From Volvox africanus (taxonomy: Eukaryota; Chlorophyta; Chlorophyceae; Chlamydomonadales; Volvocaceae), in NCBI GenBank assembly GCA_030268105.1, contig BSDZ01000016.1, positions 1,557,501 through 1,621,500 on the forward strand: a DNA stretch of 64,000 nt, read 5' to 3'. A program made the position numbers and the translations under genes. Numbering within the stretch: the first letter of the stretch is position 1; the number at the start of each line of letters is the position of its first letter. Below the pieces are notes generated by a model. It worked only from the letters and a program-made list of their open reading frames with translations, ran no database searches and was not told the origin of the DNA. Shown here one piece after another: positions 21,011-30,877 of this stretch.

Positions 21011-21507
21011 CTTTTGCTTTGCGTACGAGGCAGCCTCGCATTCTTGCTCACTGCAACTACTTTTGGTCGTTCTGGTTATTTCTTTACTGTTTCAGTTATC
21101 GTTCCTGTTATTGTTTGCTGTTTTGCCCACCCGCTGCAGAATTATTTTTGTGTGTACGGAAACCATCCTGTCATAATGTACGTAGCTGTTATGAAGAATA
21201 TCAATAGGATTTCAGTTTTGATAGATGAAGATATTTCAGGCAATAATTTACAGCTCATTATTCGGAAAGCATCCAGGTAAGCAGCCATTGGTGAGTGACT
21301 ACCCATTAATTCAACGAAACAATCAAATTTCTACACATCCAATCCTGCCAATCAAATTTTGTTTATGAGTTAAATAATCATTTGTACCATGCACCAATCA
21401 TTTCAATCATCATTAGGTGCATACATCCTAACTTCATCTGCCACCGCACATTTAGCAGCCCGCTCTAACATAAGCTTAGAAACAAACATGATAGATGTTA
21501 GTTCTAT
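21011..21507. other. CACTA-like element non-coding stretch
   Basis: AT-rich sequence between the left subterminal repeats and the 3' end of the minus-strand gene. No supported gene is seen; the short open frames there look like chance. Confidence 0.5.
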
Positions 21508-24500
21508 CTAATAGTCTTCTATTTCACTATCGTCGTTGTCGTTGTCCTCTCGCGCACTGGTGGCATCATCCTGCTCGTCCTCACTCCTCTCGTCCTTGCT
21601 CACCTCCTCCTCAAACAACTCCTGAAAAGTTCAGAAAAGGAAAATTATACTTATTTACATGCATATATATAAAGGTAAATTAAGCCGACACGACCCAGCA
21701 ATCATTTTCGGTTACGATATTTTTAATCATGTCTAGGATGGGCAGTGCTTCTAGGTACTATGTATGTGGACACTTTGTTACCTGTTTCTTCTTATTCCCT
21801 GAGCTCCCACGTTGACGTCGTGCCCGTGTACATCGCACATCTTCCGAAGCACTCTTGACCTTTATCAGTCGAAACAACACATATTAGAATATTACATTCA
21901 TACAAGCAGTAAATTAAGACAACAAGCTGAACTCAGGAAATTTACCTTCTTTCGCCGGTGGTCGTAACTGTCATTATTGTCGTCACCGTCCGTAGACTTG
22001 TCTTCCACCGGCACCTGCTGGTCCAAAATACGTGAAGGGACTAGGTAGTGATAGCAAATATAATTAAAAAGTAATTAATGTCGGGCCTCAATATATTGTA
22101 CCTTTCTTTTGATGTCCGTGCTTGTCCGTCTCACTTTCGTGGATGGCCGCACATTGCCATCGTTTGTTACCTTCAAGGGCCACCGTTAACATACATATAG
22201 GATTTTAGAAATTATAAGCTTATATTTTCTATTTAAAAAGAGAAAAACAAATCAACGTATACCACATCAAACCACAAAGCACGCAGCAAATTAAAAGAAT
22301 AGAACGAAATATAAAATTACAACTCACAAAAACGGGAAGACAGGATGAATATTCATTAATGGGCTGTACCTTTTTCGCTGCCGCCTTGCTTGAGTTCGTA
22401 GCATTCCTGCTGGAGTTCCTTGCCTTAGAGGGCTGTTGACTCTTTGCCTACATGAAAAGGAAGTATGTTTGAGGAAAATAGGAACAATTACATAAAAGAC
22501 AAAAAGGAGAAAACAGGTCAAAGGACATTAATGACCTGTACATCCCTGTACATGCAATCCATAATGTACATCACCCATCCTGCAATAACCTTGCTAAGCG
22601 CGCCTGGAAATTTGCACACCCCATCAACCACTCTCTTTACCACTATTATTTGGACTAACCTGTCGGCGTCTAGCGGCCTGGATCTCCTCCTTCTGATGTA
22701 TGCGAGCTGCATTGGTAGCCAGCACCATCATCAATGCATCTTCACCATGTGCGGGCTACTTTTGGCGTTTGCTAGTGCGCCCATCCTGAATTCCTGGCGG
22801 CTCGTCATTTCGGCCGCTTTTTGTTGTACCTCTCGTTCGCGTTTGCTCATAAGTATCTGCACGTCTGGAGACTTGCAAGTACAGCAAGGCAAGCGAGAGC
22901 AAACAGAGACAGCGGAAGACTTCAAGAAGAAGAGAGATATAACTTACAGTCTTACAGATCGGAACGATGCAATGGACGAAATCGCCGTCAGCGCCGGAAG
23001 CAAGCAATCATCACGCGGCGGTGATTAGCGAAGTTCAGGCTTAGCTCGGGCTAAGTAGGATAGCGTATAGCAATAGTAATATAGAACACACGAGTGTTCT
23101 CCGGTATCGAATGTCTTGTCTTGCTTAGCCGTCCTCGCATCTGTTATACTTGCAGTATCACAATGCCGTACGATTCACATTAGGAGGCCGATCCTAGATG
23201 TGACAATCCTACTGCGTATAGGCGATGTCTACGCATAACAACGTATAAGCCTTTCCGGCATTCGCATGATGCAAGGGTCCGGATAACGATATCCGGTTGC
23301 AGGGCATGCATCGCGACGAGTGCGGCGCTCTCAACGTGTGCTGTAATGAAGTAATATTATATCAGATAATATTACTTATCGTTTCGTAGCACGAGCATAG
23401 TGCGCACTTCCATGCTTCGGGCTTTCATGCATGCTAGACGGATTTGCCATGATGCGATGTCGTGATGGATAATGACAACATGCCAAATGCATATATAAAT
23501 GTACACGAATACATTTATATCATGCAGATTCATTCATATGCAATGCGTTCATCACAATAGCACTTCGCCTCGTAGGATCGCGTCGACCTACGCGTCGGCG
23601 GGAAATGAACCGTAGCACAACACTTTTCTGCGGTTTGGTAGCAATTAAGCATTTTGTAAACAAGGAAATAAAGGCATGAAAACATTGTTATTGTTGTACT
23701 AGCTAAAATAAAAAACAAAGGTTATGCATGAACTGTGATGTACTTTCTGCAAACATACTAAGAAGTTCGTACTATTATGGTGGCGAAGCAGCAGCAATAA
23801 TTAAAGTGAACACATGCATAATTGCATCTTACCATAGTGCCTTTTGGCAACTCCAGTGCACCAAGGCCTGGTGTATGCTGAGCTGTTCCACCAGCTCCAA
23901 CCGGCACTGGAGTGGCTGGTACGGCAAAGGATGTCTTACTGCTTTCAATCTGCTTCCGCTGCGCAAGTGCATTAATAAGCTCCTGTTGCCGATCTGTCAC
24001 ATTCAAATCCTCCATCACAATGCAGCGCTCACTGGGACCCGCATCTGGGTTATCTGGCTGAGCGTACTTGAAGCTCCTCCAGGCTGCCCAAGACTCCTTG
24101 TTCCACAGCTTCTTCCATGGCTTCTTCTCAAACTCATCTACATAAAAATAATGTGAAGACGAACATCAACGCCAGATGCCATGATACACATAATTGTCGA
24201 AAGTTTTCGTAATCCCGTACATAGCGTAAGCGGCATGGCATGTCCTTTGTCGTAAAACAAATCTTTGGCCCGCGTTTACCCCATATTCCATTTTTCAAAA
24301 TACATAGAAAGGATTTTTTTTATCAAACAACCTGATCAAAATATGTTGTAAAAAAGTATATGGATGACAAGCAGCAGTACGAGCTCACAAACCTGGCTTG
24401 CAGGCAAGTTCCTCCTTTTGGGTGGCCTTCACCTTTTCGTACCTTGCATGTTGGGCATTGTAATCCGTTGCGTATCTACAAAGTACATGGGATGCACCGA

Positions 24501-25182
24501 ATAAAAGTGCTTACTTTTTATACTGTGCATGCTTCATTCTATTGTTGTCTGTCCCCACTGAAAGTAAGCTAATGATATGGATGGCATGTATGACGACCAC
24601 AAACAAGATAATCACTAGAAGCATAACAGTAGGAAAATAAACATGTACGTACTTTTGCCATTTCTTCTTGAAGCAGTCGACCGTAACTCTTGGCTGTAAG
24701 TCAGCCACTTGTGCAAAGCCAGCAGCAAAGCACTTATCCCAAACGGGCTGCAGATGCGGCACACGTTGAATATCCTTCACAATGAGGACCCGCTGATTCT
24801 TCAGGCTGCTGTCGAGGTTGTACGGCACGTTGTCGTGGACGGCTTTGTTGATGGCGGCCTGCTCATATGACCTGTTCCGCTTTGATGGCTCACCACGATC
24901 ATGATCCTTTCGTATACTGATTCTGCTTACTTCAGGGGATACCAATTGAACAGATGGCTGTTTTAGGGATATATGGATAGTTAGTTTCTTCTGAGCCTGG
25001 TTCCAAGCCTTCCCCTTAAAATGTGCATGACGTTTTTTATGCGATGACAAAATAATAACCGTGCTGAAAATTGTGGCGTGAATCCGTTGAAGTATTCATT
25101 CCCGTGCAGCGATTGAACTAATCTGCCTTGCAATATGTCTGGATTTGGGAAGCATTGGGGTCATAGAGTACGTCTCACACAT
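21508..25182 (-). CDS. Predicted spliced gene (about 468 codons) in the CACTA-like element, function unknown
   Basis: The coding sequence is reconstructed from GT-AG sites with continuous reading phase. Exons on the minus strand: 25182-25172 (candidate ATG exon, tentative), 25063-24653, 24538-24515 (24-nt microexon, tentative), 24475-24393, 24137-23833, 22821-22660, 22447-22370, 22170-22102, 22017-21946, 21859-21782, 21621-21508 (ends TAG). The last six introns are all phase 0. The N-terminal part is basic and has a KKKW-type helix-like stretch (VTVDCFKKKWQK) that could be a Myb/SANT-like or other DNA-binding fold. The middle contains KKPWKKLWNKESWAAWRSF. The exons near 22400-21800 are Lys/Arg/Ser-rich and the tail is strongly acidic (ELFEEEVSKDERSEDEQ). 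By position it may be the DNA-binding accessory protein of the transposon, comparable in role to TNPA. One in-frame UAG lies in the exon at 22821-22660 unless an alternative acceptor is used. A solo LTR inserted at that exon's 5' edge. No homologue is recognised. Confidence 0.65.
22822..23622 (-). repeat. Solo LTR-1 inserted in the CACTA-like element
   Basis: An 801-bp LTR-1 in reverse orientation (plus strand TGTTGTACC ... GCACAACA) with a perfect 5-bp duplication CTTTT (22817-22821 and 23623-23627). No internal sequence remains, so an LTR-1 gypsy inserted here and was removed by LTR-LTR recombination. It lies at the splice acceptor (ACCGCAG then AAAAG) of the exon ending at 22660. Its stem at 23279-23296 keeps perfect pairing. 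Confidence 0.95.
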
Positions 25183-25690
25183 GGTCAATTTTCATGGTCA
25201 ATTTTCACGCCTACGCAAAGCTGCTATGGTGCTTGCCGGAAAAGGCTATATAATTTTGGGGGCCTGCTCGATGTGTAACTGTGGCTCTTGGTGACTTTGT
25301 TTGGGTCTCCATCTGGCAACATTGTTGCCTGGCTACTGTGTAAGGTTTGCTGTTGCCAACTTTCTGCGATCCTTACCCACGCTTGCTAACTCCGGCAGCT
25401 TGCTGCTCAATAATTAGAAACCCTTCCATAACTAGAAAGGTAGCCATGAACAGACATGTGTGGCACTTAAGAGTTTTATGTTACAAAGTAAGCCACATGT
25501 ACAGGTTCTAAATCCATATAATGGTAGCGATTTAGCGATGTTAACAAGCGTTCACCAGAGCAATCTCTTGTACAATGACTAGTATTCATAGCGCTATCCT
25601 AAATTGAAATTAACTTTGAAGATATCTTATGCACAAAGTCTCCAATGCTACTGCACAATAAGAGCAAGTAAGCAAACTAAATAAATCCGG
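25183..25690. other. CACTA-like element 5' flank of its gene, no gene seen
   Basis: Non-coding DNA upstream of the candidate start of the minus-strand gene and likely to hold its promoter. Nothing specific was recognised. Confidence 0.4.
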
Positions 25691-26141
25691 CGAACCCGTG
25701 CTCCGAACATTATTATGCGCTATCTACATAAACTTTGCGTAAACTGCGTTACAGTGTGTTACGTGCGTATGGTAACGCACTGTACGCAAGATATACGCAA
25801 GCTGTTTGTGTAAAGTTAATGCGTGCGTTAGGTTTGCGATCGCGTGCGTTAGGTTTGCGTTAGGCTCGCGTTAGAACATACGCAAGCCCCCGATTTTCGA
25901 GCACCACGAAACGTAATAAAAATTGCAGGGAACTTTTATACTCATTATAAATATTGAATTCATTTAAACAAACTTGAAAACGACGCACTATAACAGACGT
26001 TCTGTCAAGTTTTCTATTTCTTTGCGTTAGGCTCGCGTTAGGCTAACGCAATCTCTAATGCACAAAACGCAACCTTACGCACACATACGCGCCCTAACGC
26101 AGCCTAACGCGAGCCTAACGCACGAATCTCTTGTTATAGTG
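25691..26141. repeat. CACTA-like element right TIR and subterminal repeats
   Basis: A mirror of the left end: repeated GCGTTAGG and CTAACGCGAGCC motifs (for example 25823-25875 and 26020-26130), ending in GTTATAGTG. The inner part (25890-26015) is AT-rich with few motifs. Confidence 0.85.
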
Positions 26142-26144
26142 TAT

Positions 26145-29100
26145 CCTCCGCTAACTTGGGTGGGCATACTATCTTGTTCACTCCCTCTTCACTCTGCGAG
26201 CTACAGAAGCAATTAGCTCACTTTAGGGCATGCAAACGTCATCACCCTGATACCTCAGCATGCATCTTGCTGCCTGAGTATGTGTCCCGACGCAACCCTT
26301 CTTTTCTGTCGGGAATGCAACGGGTCTTAAGGTTTAATCCAGGGACGGCTCTTTTCCATAGCCTTGATATGGCAGGTGAGGTCGTTCAGCTCCCTGGAAG
26401 CCCATACTCTGTTGACGTCTGGTTTGCTGCTCCTAAACCGGTTCAGGAGGGCTTGCCTGAGACTGAACCCTGTATTTCAGTTCTCTGCTTGCCTAAAGCT
26501 GCTGCCCTGATAGGTGCTGGCGTACCTCTGATCACCGTGAGTACGGCAGGTCGTACGTTCACTGCCCTAGCCGACTCCGGAGCCAGTGATGGCTTCATTT
26601 CGGCATCAGTGGTTACGCAGCTTGGCCTGAAACCTAGCCCATGCTCCTGGTCAGAAGTTACCCTTGCTGATGGGGGTAAGCAGGCTATCTTGGGGCAGGT
26701 TAATCTTCGTCTATCTGCAGGTCCTTTAAGGTTAAATGTCCGCCCATACGTGTTGCCTGAGCTAACTGAAGCTGCCACGTATATCTTGGGTTCTTCCACG
26801 CTAGCACAGTATGGGGCTGTCCTTGACTATGAGTCTAAATCTTTGCGCCTGCGCAAGGGGAATCTAGCCTGCAAGGTACCCTTTACTACTGCCGGACAGC
26901 CACCAGATCAGATGACACCTGCGCCTTGCTTTAATTATGCAACCACTGCTATCTGTCAGCACACCGACCCTGAAGTTGTTGGCAGAAAAGCAGCAGTTTG
27001 CATGATTCGCAAGGGGGCCCATGCTTTACTAGTACGGCCCAAGTTGCACCTGAATGCAACTTCTATCCCAGCTGATGCCACTGACCCTGAGCTTGAGGCC
27101 CTGTTACAGGAATATGCAGATATATTCCAGGAGGTCCCTGGTAAGCCTCCAATGCGGCCTGTGGATCACACCATACCTTTGGTGCCTGGTGCAGTACCCG
27201 TTTCCCGCCCCATGTATCGGCTAAGCCCCTTGGAGCTGGACGAGGTCAAACGACAGGTTACTGAGCTGCTGAAAAAAGGCATGATACGGCCAAGCACATC
27301 CCCATACTCCGCCCCTATTCTGTTTGTGGGAAAGAAGGATGGGACTCTGAGAATGTGCATTGACTATAGGGGGTTAAATGCCGCAACGGTTAAGAACCGT
27401 TACCCCCTCCAACGTGTCGATGATCTGCTGGAGAAGCTGAAAGATTCTGCATTCTTTAGCTCTATTGACCTCCAGCAGGGGTATAATCAGATTCGTATAG
27501 CAGAATCTGACATCCCTAAAACGGCTTTCCGTACGCCGTTTGGCCATTTTGAATATACCGTCCTTAGTTTCGGACTTACGAACGCCCCTGCAACATTCCA
27601 AGCCGTCATGGACCGCATCTTCAGGCCATACATCGACAAAATCGTCATCTGTTATCTGGACGATATCCTGGTGTTTTCAAAGACCCGTGAGGAGCACATA
27701 CAACACCTCCGCCTGGTCTTTGAGGTTCTGCGGCGTGAGCAGCTGTATGCTAAGCGTTCTAAGTGCCACTGGGCACAACCACAGGTGGAGTATCTGGGGC
27801 ATATAGTGTCTCAGGGTGGCATACGGATGGACCCCCGGAAAACTGCTGTTGTTCGGGATTGGCCAGTGCCCTCCAACCTTCAGGAACTGCGTAAGTTTTT
27901 GGGCCTGACCAACTACTTTCGTAAGTTCATAGAGCGCTACTCAGTCATTGCTGCACCGCTAACAAACCTCACACGTAAGGGAGCCTTCTCTTCACCTGAG
28001 GCCTGGACCCCCGCATGCCAAGAAGCTTTTGATGCTTTGAAGCGTGCTATCTCTGATGATATTATCCTGCACTTCCCTGACTACTCATTGCCGTTCCGTG
28101 TAGAGGTCATAACTGATGCATCTATACATGGGACGGGGGCAGTTCTGTTGCAGCAGGGACGCCCCATTGCATACACGAGTAAGAAGTTTTCGGGGGCTGA
28201 AACCCGTTATACCACTGGGGAACAGGAATTTCTGGCGGTCCTACATGCCTTGAAGGAATGGCGATGTTACCTTGAGGGCGGGCCTTTTGCCCTCAAGACT
28301 GATCACAAACCCCTTACGTTTCTGCAAGGTGTGCCCTCCCTTAACCGACGCCAGGCCCGCTGGATGGAATACCTGGCACGGTTTAACTTTGATTGGGAGT
28401 ACCTGAGCGGCTCACTTAACATAGCTGATGCTCTCAGTAGGCACCCCTCACTGCATGCAGCCATTCTGGTGGTAAGCACACGGAGTAGGTCTCAGGCAAA
28501 ACCTAACTTCGTGCCCTCCGATTTTACCAAGCGCTTGAAACAGGCTTATGCAGCCGACCCGTGGTTCACAATTCACAACAACACGGGGCACTTGATACAG
28601 GAGCATGGCTTATGGATCCAATCGGAAGGATCCCACCGTCAGATTGTCGTACCTAACGACGATTCATTACGTCGTGAACTTCTCTCACGTTTTCATGACG
28701 GCCCTCTTGCTGGGCATCCTGGCTGCACGTGGTTACTGGAGCTTTTGCGGCGTCAATTCTGGTGGCCCCGCATGGCTAAGGATACCGAAAATTATGTCCT
28801 ATGTTGTGACCTGTGCCAGCGCAATAAGGCCCAGTCTGGTAAAGCACATGGGCATCTCCAACCTCTTCCTATTCCTGACACTCCGTGGGAAAGCGTTTCT
28901 ATGGACTTTATTATTGCGCTGCCCAAAACTGAGGGAGGATACGACGCCGTGCTGATCCTGGTCGACCGTTTCACTAAGATGGTCCACCTGGCCCCCACGA
29001 CATCATCCTGCACAGCTGAGCAAACGGCCCGTCTATTCTTTGACAATGTGGTACGTTTGCATGGGGTCCCCAAGTCCGTGGTATCTGACCGCGGCACTCA

Positions 29101-30003
29101 ATTTGCAAGTAAGTTTTGGGGCGCCCTGGGGACTCTGGTAGGAATGCGGGTGAACCTGTCCACCGCCTACCACCCCCAATCTGATGGGCAAACAGAGCGT
29201 GTTAACCGTGTCCTGGGTGATATGCTCCGTAACTTTGCAGGACGCACCCCTACTGCATGGGATACCTACCTAACCGCTGCTGAGTTTGCCATTAATAATG
29301 CTACTAACTGGTCCGTTGGTAATAGTCCGTTTTTCCTGAATTACGGTTTTAACCCTGCTTTGCCTGTTTGGCGGGAATTGGACGTAAATGTCCCAGCTGC
29401 AAAAACGTTTGCTAAGTCTTTCGTGTCCCGTCTAACTGACGCTAAAGCTTGCCTGGAAGCTGCACAGCAACGGGCTATGGACTGTTATAACAAGTCCAAA
29501 AAGGACGTCACGTTCACTAAGGGCCAGCTGGTTATGTTGAGCACAAAAAACCTTCGTTCCCTGGCTGATGGGTCTCGCAAGTTATTACCGCGCTTTGTGG
29601 GGCCTTATCCTGTCGTACGCATGGTAGGGTCGGTGGCTGTAGAGTTACAACTCCCATCTGACCTACGCATTCATCCCACATTTCATGTATCTCTCGTACG
29701 TCCATATCGGGGTACTCTGCCTGAGGCTAACGATAGCATTGCTCCTGTTACGGAAGCTAATCCCTCTACCTGGTTATCGGGTAAGCAGACCCTGTATGCT
29801 GTCGAACGTATCCTGGATTACCGTGCACGACGTGTTGGCAAGGGCAGGCGTAAGCGTAACGTACATGAGTACCTGGTTAAGTGGTCTCGGTATTCGTCTG
29901 AGCACAATAGCTGGGAACCGGCACGTAACTTCACCCCTGACATGAAACCCCTGCTTGATGAAGCTAGGCTGCGGGCACAGTCTAAGGACGGACCTCTCTG
30001 ACG
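26145..30003 (+). CDS. gypsy D Pol (protease-RT-RNase H-integrase-chromodomain), intact after the insertion
   Basis: The frame is open for about 1,285 codons to a TGA. Aspartic protease ALADSGASDGFIS is near 26570. RT has [29 protein letters not shown] and the catalytic CYLDDI near 27652. RNase H has VITDASIHGTGAV near 28108 and TTGEQEFLAVLHALKEW. Integrase has the HHCC zinc region (DGPLAGHPG ... CDLCQRNKA), MDFIIALPKTEGG near 28903, SDRGTQF near 29086 and HPQSDGQTERVNR near 29172. The GPY/F-type module RFVGPYPVVRM is near 29590. A chromodomain (VERILDYRARRVG ... LVKWSRY ... NSWEPARNF) is at about 29800-29940. This is the best preserved pol here. There is no natural start at 26145; it continues from 20228-20444 across the DNA transposon. 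All catalytic residues checked are present. Confidence 0.95.
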
Positions 30004-30455
30004 CTGTCCTACCTCAACCTTTTGTGTGTAGGATAGGGGGGTACATCACCCGTGGCCACTAACCTGGCAGTCCCTACCTTCCCCGGTGTTTCGGGGCACC
30101 CTCATCCAGTCTCCCATGCCGACTTCTCCGGAATCAGTGGTTTTCCCAGGTTCAGCACCCACCACCAGCATCCAGCGGAATCTGCCGAATCAACTAAGGC
30201 GTCAACTCCGCTACTGGTCAGCTCGCAGGTCACTTTAATTGGGGTCGTCACCGTCCATCGACATGGGGGCACCCTGCCCTTACCATTAGGGTCTTTGGCC
30301 CGCTCTCAGTCGGGGTAGAACCTGGAACTCCAGGGGCATATTAGTCGTGCCATAACAGTCGTGCCTGAACACAAAAAATTCGTGCCTCAACTCGTGCCTC
30401 AACCTGTCTGCTCTCATTTCATGCATCGGGACGCTGCATCTAGAGGGGGAACAAT
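30004..30455 (+). other. gypsy D 3' non-coding region and polypurine tract
   Basis: No open gene is seen. Imperfect CGTGCC repeats occur at 30345-30405. A purine tract TAGAGGGGGAACAA precedes the LTR. 385 bp of this stretch (between CCTCAACCT copies at 30012 and 30397) are missing from the duplicated copy near 39550. Confidence 0.8.
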
Positions 30456-30877
30456 TGTTGTATCCTTAATGCATTTTGGTAATTCATTAAGTATAATAAT
30501 TATCTGTTTATTATTTTATGATATGATATATTTAATTATCAGATTAACTGTTTCATGTTCCCATCTGGCATTCGATTTGTGGATTTGGTCTCAGCTGTCG
30601 ACAACCAATACTAACCGATTTCCTGAAACATCCGAACCTGTCGGTTACTCCATAACCTGTATGGAATGGGCCATTTACCGCCTGAATGGTAAATGGTGGA
30701 ACATCTGGTTCCTGGTTCACTGAATCTCCGGTTGTAGTGGTGACTTCTGAAGGTCACGCCCGGTTCGAGGCCTTATGGTCTCTCAAGTACGACCTAGTCG
30801 GCGGCTCTACTTAATCGGGCTCTGGCACAACAACCGGTATCTTTTGATATCACCCTTCGTGGGTACCATATACAACA
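30456..30877 (+). repeat. LTR-3, 3' LTR of gypsy D
   Basis: 422 bp, TGTTGTATCC ... ATATACAACA, followed by the duplication CTGTG and copia-G sequence. It is the partner of 17828-18242. Confidence 0.95.

Larger units (their letters stand above)
20445..26141. mobile_element. CACTA-like DNA transposon (5,697 bp including a nested solo LTR)
   Basis: The left end CACTATAACAAGGAATTCG and the right end, read inverted CACTATAACAAGAGATTCG, form terminal inverted repeats. They are followed on both sides by GTGCGTTAG and further GCGTTAG repeats. The target duplication is TAT (20442-20444 and 26142-26144), shown by the restored pol frame of the host gypsy. CACTA ends, a 3-bp duplication and dense subterminal repeats are hallmarks of CACTA/EnSpm elements. 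No DDE transposase was recognised, only a spliced gene of unknown function on the minus strand. It is probably non-autonomous for transposition chemistry. Without the solo LTR it would be about 4.9 kb. Confidence 0.85.
17828..30877 (+). mobile_element. Full-length Ty3/gypsy element D (LTR-3 family) with nested CACTA-like insertion
   Basis: Two LTRs of about 420 bp bound the element (17828-18242 and 30456-30877), and a perfect 5-bp duplication CTGTG flanks it (17823-17827 and 30878-30882). It lies in copia-G, whose reading is restored across it. Internally it has a primer-binding site, gag, an in-frame UAG, pol and a 3' non-coding stretch. The 5.7-kb DNA transposon at 20445-26141 splits pol. 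Without that insert the element would be 7.35 kb. Confidence 0.95.

Noticed and set aside
21014..21280. Hydrophobic open frame resembling a small membrane protein
   Set aside because: It lies in AT-rich non-coding DNA with no splice or conservation support; the hydrophobic residues follow from T-rich codons.
22465..23028. Plus-strand open frame of 187 codons in the CACTA-like element
   Set aside because: It runs across the solo LTR-1 boundary and overlaps antisense exons of the better supported minus-strand gene. No family resemblance is seen.
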